Below are positions 37,162 to 48,309 of a stretch of 64,000 nucleotides of DNA, one piece after another (the first letter of the stretch is position 1; each line of letters begins with the position of its first letter). The stretch is from Isoetes taiwanensis (lineage: Eukaryota; Streptophyta; Lycopodiopsida; Isoetales; Isoetaceae), in assembly GCA_021234155.1 (NCBI GenBank), contig JAJEKV010000002.1, forward strand, positions 10,153,655-10,217,654, given 5' to 3'. The notes under the pieces are model-generated. The model had not been told where the DNA came from and did not search any database. It was given only the letters and a program-made list of their open reading frames with translations. A program made the translations under genes and the position numbers.

Positions 37162-37769
37162 TAGTACAACAAGGTCAGATATAATCTTTCTTTCTTAACC
37201 AATAAAACAATAGAGAACTTTCAATGTGCTATATCATTTAAATAAACCATTGACATGCTACAGTTAAATCGCTGTTCAAAAGGGATTCAATGGAGTACTG
37301 TAGCAATGGCTTAATACATTCCTTTGATAGCCCAAGCTTCGCCTGTGTATTCTTCATAAACGAACTATGTATCAAGTTGAAAATAAAATAAACATACTGC
37401 TTGGATTTATTGTGATCAATCCGATCGATAAGCTGGACCCCTCTTGTGCCGAATTAGGTAACCCTGTATTTGAAAAGCTCCTTGGCTCCAACTTATTGGA
37501 CCGGATATCTCCATACTAAATTTAACCTTTAAAACCAAATTACGCCCTTGTATAATAATAGACTTATCTTTAACTTGGTTAGAGATATCTTTTCGACCCT
37601 TTTTCCTGATCAATATATACATACGTAACTCAAATTCATACAATATGATTCATGCTAGGTCATGATCATAGCATATGATATATATTCTGCAACCTTCCAT
37701 GATTGCATAAATCCTATATTGTTCATTATGACTGTAACATGTACTGCTTTGGCATGAATATATTCTTCA
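37124..37769 (-). repeat. Copia long terminal repeat (646 bp)
   Basis: The ends are TGAAGAAT and ATTCTTCA, a perfect 8-bp inverted pair with TG...CA termini. The inner end is one base from the primer site. The outer end abuts sequence (ATTGTTAAAG) that in the sister Helitron at 21.3 kb is continuous, so the outer end is exact. Confidence 0.85.
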
Positions 37770-39325
37770 ATTGTTAAAGCATTCGACATTGTTTCCCCTT
37801 TCCTTTGCCATTTGCTCTATCCTGTTTTTAGACTTTTTCTTTTCCTTTTTCGTCGTTTTCCCTTCACGCTTCCCCTTTTCTTTTTTCTTTTTTCTTTTTT
37901 CTTTTTTCTTTTTTCTTTTTTCTTTTTTCTTTTTTCTTTTTTCTTTTTTCTTTTTTCTTTTTTCTTTTTTCTTTTTTTCTGTACACATTCTCTTTTCTTC
38001 TTTTTCAATACCCCTTTCCCCTTTCTGCTTTCCTTCATTCCCCTTTTTCCTTTCCCTTTCTTGATGAACTTTTTCTTTCTTCCTTTTCCCACCCTTTCTC
38101 TCTTTGCCTATTCGCTGTGCCATTTTTCCCTTTCCTTCTCTTTCCCCTTCGTTTCTTTTTTCTTTTCCCTTTTCCCATGCCCTTTTCTCCACATTTTTCC
38201 TTTTCACTATTTCATGTGCCCCTTTTCCTCTTTTTCTCACCCTTTCTCTCTTTCACTTTTTCTTTTTCCTTTTCCTCTTCTGTGCTCCTTTTCGCCTCCC
38301 TTTTCCCATTTCTTCAACGTTTCCCTCTTCCCCTTTTTTCGGTGCCTTTTCTTTATTCTCTTTTCCTATTTCTCTCTTCTCTTTTCTGCATGCTTTTTTC
38401 CCAGATTCCCTTTTTCCTAGATTTCCCTTTCCCCTTTCCCCTTTCCTTTTTCTTTTTCATTTGCCTTTTGCCATGCCTTTTTTCCCTTCCCTTTCCCCAC
38501 CATTTCCCTATTTCCTTTTTTCCTTTCCCTTTTCCCTCTTCCCTCTTTCCCTCTTTCCCTTTTTTCTAACATCATTATTTCCCTTCCCCCCCTTTCCCCT
38601 TTTTTCCCTTCTCTTTTCTTTTTCTTATGCCATTTTTTCTTCCCTTTTCCCCTTTTCTCACCCCCTCCCTCTTCCCCTTTTTTCCATGCCCTTTTTGCCC
38701 TCTCCTTTTCACATGCTATTTTTCAATTCTCGTTTTCCCTTTCCCTCTCCCTCTTTCCCTTTTTCGCGTGGCCTTTCCCTTTTTTCTCTCAAGTTTCCTT
38801 CCCCCTTCCTTTTTATCTTTTTCGTTTCCCTTTCACTTTCCCATGCCCTTTTTCTGTTTCCTTCTCTCCCTTCTCTCCATCCTTTTCCTGTTTCCTCCTT
38901 TCCTTCCTTTTTCCTCCTTTCCCTTCCCTCTTCCTTTTTTCTCGTTGCCCTTGTATCGTTCCCTTTCTCCCTCGCTTCTTCTATTCCCTTTCCCTTTTCT
39001 CATGACATATTTCCCTTCCCTTTTTCCCTTTCCTCACCCTTTCCCTCTTCGCCTTTTTTTCCATGCCCTTTTTCCCTTTTCTTTTCCCCTTTCTCTTTTG
39101 TCCCCTTTTTGTGCCTTTTTGCCCTTCACATTCCTCCTTTCCTCCTCCTTTTTTCTTTGCCTCCCTTTTGTCTCTTCCCATTTCCCATTAAGAGATCAAG
39201 GCATAATGAATCATGGTGGTGGAAAGCCGTGCGATAAATCTTGCCCTTCAGATGCACTCACATGATCTCAACCATTCAAATTAGGGCTTGATCCATCCAA
39301 TACAGTATAACATTATAATATAAGA
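37770..39325 (-). mobile_element. Polypyrimidine-core Helitron, 3' end lost to the Copia insertion
   Basis: The 5' end on the minus strand is TCTTATATTATAATG at 39325, preceded by A, identical to the Helitron at 21.2-23.3 kb. The conserved flank (39190-39320) and the C/T-rich core (about 37790-39185) follow in the same order. A perfect TTTTTTC-type run occurs at 37880-37980. The hairpin and CTAG end are missing because the Copia LTR starts at 37769. Confidence 0.85.
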
Positions 39326-40195
39326 TTGTTTGCCAATCTTGGCATATGCCTTGTATATTATTAACATATTTTCAACATATCTTCTTATATTATCCTCCTA
39401 TATTATAAAGTTTTGCTGTGTGTCTGTCGTCAATCGAGCCCTAGATTAGATGGCCTGGATTTCATCTAGGTATCGGACGGTCAAAAAGCATTGTGGTTCA
39501 GAAAGTATCGACGGGAAAGAAAAAACCCTCTTTTACGCATGGGCATCGCCATGCATGCCAGCTATGGCACCATCCTCTGCGTCCGGCTATGACACTTAAG
39601 TCCATCTCTTCTACAACACCAACACTAGGAGGGAAGTCGTTGAAGTTTAAAGGGAAGGATTCAATATTACTGATTAAATGGAAGGATTCAGTATTAGGAT
39701 GTAATAGCAGAGGGAGTAGATAGTAGCATAGTATGGATGCATGTGAAAACTTGGTGTGATTCTAAAAGGTTCGGGTTTGCTTCAAGGTTGAAGAGGCAGG
39801 GCAATGGTCTTCATTGTATTTCCTTTTTCTTTAGCTAAGGAGCAGACAATAGCATAGTATGGATGCACGTAAAAACTTGATATGATTCTAAAAGGTTCGG
39901 GTTTGCGTCAAGATTGAAGAGGCCTTTTTCTTTAGCTAATGAAAACCTTGAGGGATTATTGATGCAAAAATCATCTGATCATTTCAAACAAGATGGATTT
40001 GGCTGTAATAGGGAAATTAATGGACCCATGTCACTGCCAGGAATCAAACTTAGTGAGTGACTCAATATGATAACATCATCTCTTCTGTGGCTCTCAAGAA
40101 GGTCAGTGGCATAGATGAGGTATAAGATAGAAAGCTTCATAAATTATAGTTGGCATGTGTTCTACACTTGGAGATGCTAACTCTTTGTTATATAA
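39326..40195. repeat. Spacer with a tandem duplication of about 126 bp
   Basis: 39720-39845 and 39846-39940 share AGCATAGTATGGATGCA, CTAAAAGGTTCGGGTTTGC and CTTTTTCTTTAGCTAA. No coding domain is seen. It may be intron of the XRN pseudogene to the right. Confidence 0.65.
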
Positions 40196-40653
40196 TTAGG
40201 ATATTGCAGAGGAGTGCAAAATTGAATTAAAGAATGTTCGTCAGACCTTTTTATATAGAATGGTCCAAGACTCAGTAAGCAGACATTCTGTGTGGTGAAC
40301 ATGGATGGAAGGAAAGATATTACTCATGGATGTTTGAAGTCAGCACTCATGAAGCAATTGAAGAATCAGGAAAGACATGGTAAGAGCACATCTATAATAC
40401 TCAAGTTCACAGACTTCCATAGGTCAGAGTACTGGAATGCATGTAATATAGATTATAGAAAGCTATGTCTTTGTGGTTGTGTTTTTTCTTCATGCAGCCT
40501 TTCATTGCTGTGCATGTACGCATTTTATTTTAGATATTACTAGCGAATTGGATGACTAAATTTGTGTTATACATTATCAATTGTCCAATCCCTGCATTTC
40601 TTATTTGGTTGGAGTAATATTTTTTACAGTAGAGGTAGATAGTGGTCAACAAC

Positions 40654-41839
40654 ATTGGATTACTCTGCAGCCTTTTCCAAGTGCTTCTCCATTTTTGCGT
40701 GGCTTGTTGGCAGCATGGGAGGCAGTCAGACACCTTTTCTGGCCATGCCCCTCTATCCACACCCTATTGGAGACTTTATGGTGGTGGGCACCACTGCCTC
40801 CAGACCCCTCAGCACCTCCATTGGCAGCCTCAGTTCATCCCCTTACACAGAGACGATGGGTTCTTGCAGGTGTTGTCTCTATTCAAGCATGGTATGAGGA
40901 GGGTCGCCTACTGTCTTGGTCTGAATTTCAGGCAAAGTTCCTGCTCTCTCGTTGGGATGTATCTCTATGGGAGAAGGTCGCAGAAGATTTGCCTCTTATA
41001 GTGCAAGTTGGTGTTGCTGAAAGGGTGCTATGAGACTATCATGAAAATATTCACAAAGGCAAGCAATTTGTCAGATCAATATATCGCCTTCTTTTAGCAC
41101 CACAACCCCTCCAGTTGCCAGATGGGTGGCACCTACATGTTCCACATCCCACTTTGTGTCGTACATGGCGATGGCTTTGGGATAGGTTGCTCCACCCTAA
41201 AGTCTCGCTTGCGTGGTGGCGGGTTATCCATGCAATGCACAACGAGGTTAATACCTTTCGACATCGCTATGATCCTCGCATATCTGCAGTGTGCCCGCTC
41301 TGTCTTTCAGACGTTGAGACTCTTGAGCATTGTCTCTTTGATTGTCCCGAGGTTCAACCAGCGTGGTCCTGGCTACAAGGTTTGTTTAATAGTACATTGG
41401 ACTGCCGATGCATCCTTTTGGCGTCCTATCCCAACGCATGGCCTCCAGCTAAACAAAGGGCATTTCATCTTGGTTCCGGTTGGCTCCTATGGTCGATATG
41501 GGAGCGTCGCAAACACCACATCTTTTACGGCATTTATTCATCTGCACACAGTGTTATTTTATGTGGCCCGTAAAAGATATTGTCGGCCCTACGAAAGTGT
41601 TCCTCCTTGACTCCGAGGCGGTGGAACGATCCGTGCGTTCAAGATCTTCGAATTGATTCTTATCATTAGTCTCCTATTCTGGAGTAAGTACATTGTGCCC
41701 TAGGCTCGTGCTCCTGTGGCATCTTTGTGTGCTTACACAGTTAGATGAGACATGTAAATTTTGTACTTTTTCTCTGATTAATAAACTTCTTGGCTTTCGT
41801 CCTTCAAAAAAAAAAAAAAAAAAAAAAAAAATTGGATTA
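40654..41839 (+). mobile_element. 5'-truncated L1-like LINE with 9-bp target duplication
   Basis: The element body is 40663-41830, ending in a run of about 25 A. ATTGGATTA occurs on both sides (40654-40662 and 41831-41839). The frame at 40581-41033 gives FPSASPFLRGLLAAW and VHPLTQRRW; 41115-41573 gives the zinc-binding domain with CPLC and ETLEHC. This is the best-preserved copy of the family whose other members lie at 4.1, 27.0/34.8 and 12.9-17.8 kb. It inserted into the XRN intron. Confidence 0.92.
41115..41573 (+). CDS. LINE zinc-binding C-terminal domain
   Basis: 152 codons encode WDRLLHPKVSLAWWRVIH, CPLCLSDVETLEHCLFDCP and W-rich helices. It is the RT-associated zinc-binding domain of L1-like elements and has no function alone. 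Confidence 0.8.
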   Translation: MPDGWHLHVPHPTLCRTWRWLWDRLLHPKVSLAWWRVIHAMHNEVNTFRHRYDPRISAVCPLCLSDVETLEHCLFDCPEVQPAWSWLQGLFNSTLDCRCILLASYPNAWPPAKQRAFHLGSGWLLWSIWERRKHHIFYGIYSSAHSVILCGP

Positions 41840-41892
41840 TTTCTGATATATACAGTGCTTAAAATAGGGCCACAAGTATACAATAGACTTGT

Positions 41893-42526
41893 GTTGGGTG
41901 CAGGGATAGGTTTAATACTTTGTATCGCTTTATAATGTAATACATATTTTTCGTTTGATACGATATATTTGACATTTAATATCGTCAAAAATCGTCCAAA
42001 AATTTCCGGTTGAAAAATTTTTTCATCGAAACCTTCGATTTAAACTTCGCTGAAACATTTTTCCCGCACCAACCGGTTCCAGCGTCACCAAAACTAATTT
42101 CTTTTTTTTTTTTTTTTTTTTCTTACAGAGCGAACCTTTAAACTGAAAAAGCGAAAAGCTGAAGAGTTCAGGTTTCGGCTAAAAAGAAATTTATTATTAT
42201 TATTATTGCGGTGACCCTGCCATGGTGCCACATTGAATTGTGCCATCTGCAGGGGTGGGTGTCATTAATGGCGCGAAAAAAAAAATTTTTCGGCGTGTTT
42301 AAAGGTTGTTTTAAGCCTCTTACTGCTTTTTTTCTGCGTGTTTAAAACTCGCTTGAAAAAGTTTCGCGAAGCCAAAGCTCAAGGTTTAAACCGCGCGAGA
42401 TTTTTTTTTCCTACCCGATGGGTTAAAAATACAAAAATAATGATTTAACCTAAAAATACGTATTTTTGGACTTTATATGTCTAAAAAAATAATTTAATAC
42501 GTATAGAACCTATCCCTGGTTGGGTG
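41893..42526. mobile_element. hAT-type MITE inserted in an XRN exon
   Basis: The body 41901-42518 (618 bp) has inverted ends CAGGGATAGGTT. The 8-bp target duplication GTTGGGTG occurs at 41893-41900 and 42519-42526. Both are hallmarks of hAT elements. There is no transposase. Removing the element and one duplicate rejoins the conserved LCWV-SRYYY codons of XRN in frame. Confidence 0.93.
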
Positions 42527-42789
42527 TCACGTTACTATTATCAAGATGTATGCTCATGGCAATGGTAAGACTTTAAAACAATTACATGCCTTACTTTTTT
42601 ATGTATATTTGAGGTTGCACAGGTGAAACCAGTTACAAACTTACGTATTTGCTATTGCAGGTTTTATCCTTATCACTATGCTCAATTTGCAACTAATTTG
42701 GAGAAATTGGAAGAAATGCCAATTATATTTAACTTGGAACAACCATTCAAACCCTTTGATCAACTGATGGATCAACTGTCTGTCTATTT

Positions 42790-43471
42790 TTTCTTGAATA
42801 CATGCATATACGTCTGTATATATAATAGCACTATAGTGGTTTCATGGCATCTAATTCACCCCTTTTTGCAATTATGATGCTTTTACTAGAGCATTATAGA
42901 TGCCTGATGACTAAGGAGTACTCATCCATTATAGACTTTCATCTCTATACTCACTTAGTATGGACGATCTTATCACATCAATCCGTGAATAAATGACGAT
43001 AAATATAATAGATGTTGCAAAATACTTGATGGAATGTTGTGCTCAAAGCTTGATAGATGATATAACAGATTGCATTTTGGCACAATGATATCGTAAACTC
43101 AGTTGCAATTGACTCTACAATATCTGCAATCTTATATACAAAAGTATCCATCTTCCTTGCCTCTTAAAATGAGATTGTTAATAGTAAAAAGCAAATGTAA
43201 TGAAAAATTCATGTAATAAAAACATATTAATTCTCGATATCCAAATATTTAAGAGAGCTTAAAAAAAAAACAAACTGTAAAAAACATATAATTAAAAACG
43301 ATGGAAGGATCTTGGCCATGAGATATTGCCTATTGGTCTAACATGCGATGATAAGACATTAAAGTGTGGGAGTTGCATATAATAGTGTTATGAAAGTAAA
43401 TCCATTAAGATTAAATTTGAACAAATCCAAGATGTCGTGTTTCCAAAGTGAATCCACAGGATTATCATTTG
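42790..43471. other. No recognised gene
   Basis: AT-rich. The next exons expected for XRN (PAASSHALP block) were not found. Confidence 0.5.
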
Positions 43472-44081
43472 CAAGTTACTAAGTTCAAAAGCATCTTAAG
43501 AGAGATGCGTCAGATGCGACACATCGAAAGCATCTAAAGCATCGAAGCATCTAAGTTTTAAAATGCGGTTAAGATGCGTTTGAAAAAAATTTAAATTGTC
43601 AAAAAATACCTTCACTCCATTGGAGCCTTAAATACCTTTGATCTATAGAGACTTTTAGAATTAAAATACAGAATATTTATGAATAATAGAAGAGAAAACC
43701 GTTACAGATCTTGCTGTTACAGGTTTCTTGCTGCAGATCCTTTTGCGTTGTTGCAGGTCTCCTGATCGGCTGCAGCATACCCTTTTTCTCTATTGCTGAC
43801 CTCTCAATCTAGATGCAAACTTCTGGCCCAACTCTCGACCTCCTTATAGACTCTACATACCCAGTTTGTCGCTTGCCCCATCGTCAACAAAGAGCTTTGA
43901 AGAGAAAATGGTTACAGAAAGCCAAAGAGGCAATAAACTGCACCTATTTTAGGGTCATCGATATCAGGCAACCTAATCCAAGTGTTTTTGGCAAAAAAAA
44001 AAAAAAAATTTGAAAAAAATAAAGTGAAGCATCTATGCCTTATTTTAAGATGCGCACATCTTATGAACTTAGGCAAGTTAC
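43472..44081. mobile_element. Small TIR element (594 bp) with 8-bp target duplication
   Basis: CAAGTTAC flanks the body 43480-44073. The ends are inverted (TAAGTTCA at the left, TGAACTTAGG at the right). AAGATGCG/GCATCTT motifs recur just inside both ends. The interior contains a 16-A run and no transposase. The 8-bp duplication suggests hAT, but the tip lacks CAGGG. Confidence 0.6.
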
Positions 44082-44098
44082 CAACTTGTACCCAACAA

Positions 44099-45187
44099 TC
44101 CTGAGCACTGTTAGTAGTAATGTTGTACTATATTGCATTTGGATCAAGCCCTAATTTGAATGGTTGAGATCATCTGATTGAATATAAAGGCCAAGATTGA
44201 TTGCACAACTTTCCATCACCATGATTGGTCATGCTTTGTTCCCTTCAGGTCGAGATTTATCGCCCAACTTCCCACAACTATGATTGGTCATAGTTTAATC
44301 TCTTAAGGGGAAAGGGAAAGGGAAAAAAGGGAAAAGGGATGAAGAAAGGGAGAATGTGAAGGGAACAAAAGCACGAGGAAAAGAGAAAATGAGAAAGGGG
44401 AAAAGGGCACGGAAAAAGGGAAAGGGTGAGGAAAGCAGAAAGGGAAGGGCAAAGTGGCATGAAAAAAGGTAAAGGGAAAGGGAATAGAAAAAGATAGGGG
44501 AAAGGGAAGGGAAAAAGTGCACAGGAAAAAGGGAAAGTTTAGAAAGGATGGAAAAGGAGGAAAACGAAAAGGGAAAAGGCGAAACAGGAAAGGGTAGAGA
44601 GAAAGGCATGGGAAAAAAGAAAAGAAAAGGAGAAAAGAGGGAAAGAAAGCCCAAGAAAAAAAGGCACGAGGAAAAAAGGAAGAGGGAAAGGTGAAAAGGG
44701 AAGGGGGAAAGGGCACGGGAAAAAGGGGAAGAGGGAAAGGTTGAAGAAAGTGAAAAATGAGCATAGGAAAAGGGTATGGGAAAAAGAGAAAGGGAAAAAA
44801 GGTGAGGAAAGGGGAAAGGGAAGGAAAAAATGGCATGGAAAAAGGGAAAGTGAAAGAAGAAAAAAAAAAGAAAATGGAAAAGAAAACCGAAATGGGCACC
44901 GAAAAGGGAAAGAGTGAAAGTTTGAAGAAAGGAGGCAAAGGAAGGGCAAAAAGGGGATCAAGAAAAGGGTGGAGAAGGGCATGAGAAAAGGGAAATGGAA
45001 AGGGAAGGAAAAGGGCGGGGGGAGGGAACCTGGGAAAAAAGGCATGAGAAGAAGAGAAAGAGAGGAGCGGGAAAGAGGGAATGGGCAAGGAAGAACTTGG
45101 AAGAGGGAAAAGATGAAGAAAGGGAAAAATGGAAGCGAAAAAAAGAGCAAAGGAAAGGGAAAGGGAAAGGGAAAAGAAAAAGGGGAC
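44099..45187 (+). mobile_element. Purine-tract Helitron relative, 3' end not found
   Basis: 44140-44300 is the inverted equivalent of the conserved flank at 23.1-23.2 and 39.2-39.3 kb, including AATTTGAATGGTTGAGATCAT. It is followed by an A/G-only core from about 44300 to 45187. A plausible start is TCCTGAGCACTG at 44099, preceded by A. No terminal hairpin with CTAG follows the core. Confidence 0.65.
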
Positions 45188-45659
45188 GGGGTGTAAATTC
45201 TATACTGGTGATAAAAAAAACGCGACAGTACCTAGCATCTAAAGCACTTGCATGCCTTAGCCGAAGGTCACGCCTTAAATGCTTTTTGTTTGTACTTTGT
45301 GCTCGACTATTTAGATTAATAATAACGCTTCTGATACTCTTCAATCTTTGCATTTTGATGGCAAAAGAAAATTTTGTTATGATACATTACACGGCCTTTC
45401 CGGGTCTTGGATTGGTTCTTCAATAACAAAAGATTGCTCGTCCGTTCGTAAAAGAAGAAATGGAATTGCAATAATAGTATTAAGATTGCTCTCAAAACTC
45501 TGATTAAAGAAGCTTGATCAATAATGTATTAACCACTATGAACAGAAGATTACTCACAATAATATAATACAAGAATGATCAATTAACAATTAAAAGAACA
45601 AAATCCACAATATACAAGATACAAAAAGCCATAAACGATGGTATATAAAACATAATATC
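45188..45659. other. No recognised gene
   Basis: AT-rich spacer; a CTAG near 45232 lacks the hairpin needed for a Helitron end. Confidence 0.5.
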
Positions 45660-46190
45660 AAACCCATAGATACAAAAAATTGATCAAGTTTGAAAGGTCA
45701 TTCCTTCCTCATTCGAGCTTGGATTTAATCGATATTTAGGGCAAAGAAAAATTCTCAATGTCTACTTTCAAAGCATATGATATTACTAAAATTTGAATAT
45801 TAAAATTCAAAAACTCTGAGTTTTGATAAATTTTGTGACATCAATTTTCAACCCACTGTAATAAAAAATTAGCCAACTTTGTTTCTCATTGTTCAAAGCT
45901 CCGATTTGAGTGATTTAAATTGAAAAAGAAAGATCTCAGTATCTACTTTCTGATGCATTTGAAATCACTAAAACATCATAGTAAAACTGAAGTTATTAAA
46001 CTCTAAGTTATGGTATATTTTGTAACAACAATTTCCACCCACTGTAACAGAAAATCAGCCAATTTTGAGAGGTTGTTGCTCACATTTGAGCAATTTAAAT
46101 TTCACAAGAAAGAGCTCTAAGTGTTCTTTCAAATTGAATTAAAATACAAGAAATGGATATGTAAAACTCAAGTTATCAACTTCTGAGTGT
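45660..46190. repeat. Diverged satellite-like repeat, about 186-bp unit
   Basis: Blocks such as TTTTGTGACATC/TTTTGTAACAAC followed by CCCACTGTAA recur about 186 bp apart (near 45832 and 46018), with parallel blocks of AAAGAAAGATCTCA-type sequence. Nearly three copies are present, at moderate identity. Confidence 0.65.
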
Positions 46191-46204
46191 TAGTTTATTT
46201 TTCC

Positions 46205-46304
46205 GGGTAGCAATGGGCTTGCTGCACCCGTGTAATTTGGGTCCCATAGGTCGATTGGCCTCCGCGGACGATAAAAGAATCTTCCTTCCTTCCTTCCTTC
46301 CTTC
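46205..46304 (+). mobile_element. LINE 3' end with (TTCC)n tail
   Basis: About 70 bp match the 3' end of the LINE at 49.4 kb (GCTTGCTGC, GGGTCCCATAGG, GGACGATAAAA), then a TTCC repeat. It is an extremely 5'-truncated insertion. Confidence 0.75.
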
Positions 46305-46689
46305 TTTGAAAAAATATAAGAATGAAGGATACAATATTATAGATGCATAATACACTGAAATAACATTGAAAGAATAGAATAAATATACTCTCAAGGAAAA
46401 TAAAGAGTAATCACTGTTTCTTTTTATTTCTTTGAATCCTCAGAAATTTTTTTCTTTTGGATGAATGGATGCTTTCAAGAGAGTATCCATAGTTAAATCT
46501 CCGATGCAACAAAGAATTACACTTCAATTGGCCTATGAATTCCATCAATCATGAATCTGAATTCTAAATTGTGTTCTTACCCTGCCTTTAGTAAGAGAAA
46601 CTCCATCAATCCCATCCCGCCATTGGGACTCTCACGCCTCTGAAGATCCTAGTCAATGATCCCTATCATGCGGAGATCCCTATCATGCG
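46305..46689. other. No recognised gene
   Basis: AT-rich spacer with nothing recognised. Confidence 0.5.
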
Positions 46690-47757
46690 TAAGTATGTGT
46701 GAATGTCATGTATCAAACCTTAGATTGGACGGACAAGATTGGCCATCCGACTAGGCCACTGAGATTTAGTATTTTAGACAATGTAGATGCTTTGACCATT
46801 GGCCGAGATTCACTTGCTTCAATTCCATGGTCAAAAGGTTTTGGAAAGGGGAAAGGGGAAAGAGGAAAGGGAAAAAGGAAAAGGGAAAAAGGGGAAGGAA
46901 AAAAAGGAAAGGGAAAAAATAAAAAGGGAGGGAGAAAGAGGAAAAACGAAAAAAGAAAGAAAGAGAAGGAAAGGGGAGGAAAATGACAAAGGAAAAAAGG
47001 AACACCAAAAGGGGAGGGGAAAAAAGGGAAAAGAGGGAGTGGGAAAAGAGAAATGGTGAAAGGAAAAAAAAAAAAAAAAAAAAAACAGGGAAATGTGAAT
47101 GGAAAGCAAGGGAAAAGTGGGGAAGGGCGAAAAGGAAAAGAGAAAAACAGAAGAGAAAAATAGGAAAAGGTAAAAGGGGAAAGGGGAAGGCAAACAATAG
47201 GAAAACGGAAAGGGGATACATGAAAGAAAAAAGGAGAAAAGTGAGAATAGGAAAGGCAAAAGGGCAAAAGAAAAAGGCAAAAGGGAAGGTAAAACAGAAA
47301 AACAAGAAGAGGAGGGGAAAAAAGGAAGGGGAAAATAGAAAAAAGGGGAAAGGAAAAACCACTAATGGGAAAAGGGAAACGTATAAGAGATGTAACCGAG
47401 GAATGAAAAAAGAGAAAACGGGAGGGGAAAGGAAAATATAAAGGGAAAAGGGTAAGAGAAAAATGGGCAAAAAGGGAAGGAAAAAAATAGAAGACGGAAA
47501 TAAAAAAGGAAAAATAGGAAAGAGGAAATGGAAAAAAAAAAAGGAGAAAAAGAAAATAGAGAAATGGAAAAATGCAGAAGGAAAAAAGGGAAAAACTGGG
47601 AAGGGCAAAAGAAAAGGGAAAAAAGGAGGGAAAGGCAGAAAGGTGGCCAAATGTTCTTCATTGTGCAACTTGTCAATATGAATTAATCTAACAATTGCGC
47701 AAACATATCTATGACAGTTCCTAACTTATGCCCAACAACACTGGGCATCATTTCTAG
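46690..47757 (+). mobile_element. Purine-tract Helitron
   Basis: The 3' end is a GCCCA...TGGGC hairpin (47729-47745) with two mispaired positions, then ATCATTTCTAG ending at 47757, then T. The core from about 46840 to 47640 is almost only A and G. The left flank (ATCAAACCTTAGATTGGACGG) parallels the 5' flank of the sister elements; the exact 5' base is not fixed. Confidence 0.75.
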
Positions 47758-47863
47758 TGCAATTATACTATTCTTGGATAGCTGCCACGAATAATAAATT
47801 TGTTGCAATTTATTTGGATGTCACATGCCTCGAAGGGTACTATGCAGATAAAACACATGTCCG

Positions 47864-48309
47864 AACAACCAACATATAACTACCATTAACATTAATTAAC
47901 GCAACCATTACATCCAACACTTTTAAATTAAAACCCCCTTGAAACCCCCTTTGGTTTGGGTGCATATTCACACGGGGGTGACTCCGGGCAACGAGAGCTC
48001 CTATAATTATGTTTTGCACGTACAAAATCAACACCATATAGTTATATTATCTCAAATCTTATAGTATTTTGCAAATCTTGTTATACAGTATAGCAAATTC
48101 CCTACATTTATACCCCATAAACGAGGAACTTTGTGTACGATGTAGATTAAGGAATAAGGGGTGAATATGCCTATCCAACAGCTCTCGTTGCCCGGAGTCA
48201 CCCCCCGTGTGAATATGACCAAAGGGGGTTTCAAGGGGGTTTTAATTTAAAAGTGTTGGATGTAATGGTTGCGTTAATTAATGTTAATGGTAGTTATATG
48301 TTGGTTGTT
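47864..48309. mobile_element. 446-bp foldback element
   Basis: The first 136 bp (47864-47999) are the near-perfect reverse complement of the last 130 bp (48180-48309), with one 6-bp indel; the ends are AACAACCAAC. The 180-bp centre is unrelated. It is a foldback MITE. A target duplication is not clear. Confidence 0.85.

Larger units (their letters stand above)
35833..37769 (-). mobile_element. Copia-type LTR retrotransposon, 5' half
   Basis: On the minus strand the order is LTR (37769-37124), primer binding site, gag, zinc knuckles and the beginning of the protease region (FDLQGKIVKLKDVLCVPGLV at about 35925-35868, then NLIS). Integrase, RT and the 3' LTR are absent; the element stops against the split LINE. 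The gag frame is interrupted several times. It is inserted in the Helitron that continues at 37770. Confidence 0.88.
40200..42780 (+). pseudogene. XRN-type 5'-3' exoribonuclease, broken by two transposons
   Basis: Three exon pieces are seen. About 40230-40380 encodes GEHGWKERYYSWMFEVSTHE. The next is 41845-42564 with a MITE inside it: VLK, YTIDLCWV, then after the insertion SRYYYQDVCSWQW and a GTAAGA donor. The third, 42661-42780, entered after GCAG, encodes FYPYHYAQFATNLEKLEEMP and PFKPFDQLMD. These are consecutive, highly conserved parts of the XRN catalytic core, which degrades 5'-monophosphate RNA. A LINE sits in the intron before the second exon, a hAT MITE splits it, and 13 extra bases (ATAGGGCCACAAG, 41866-41878) break its frame. 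No other exons are present. Confidence 0.85.

Noticed and set aside
45221-45240. CTAG after the purine tract as a Helitron 3' end
   Set aside because: No GC hairpin lies before it and the next base is C, not T.
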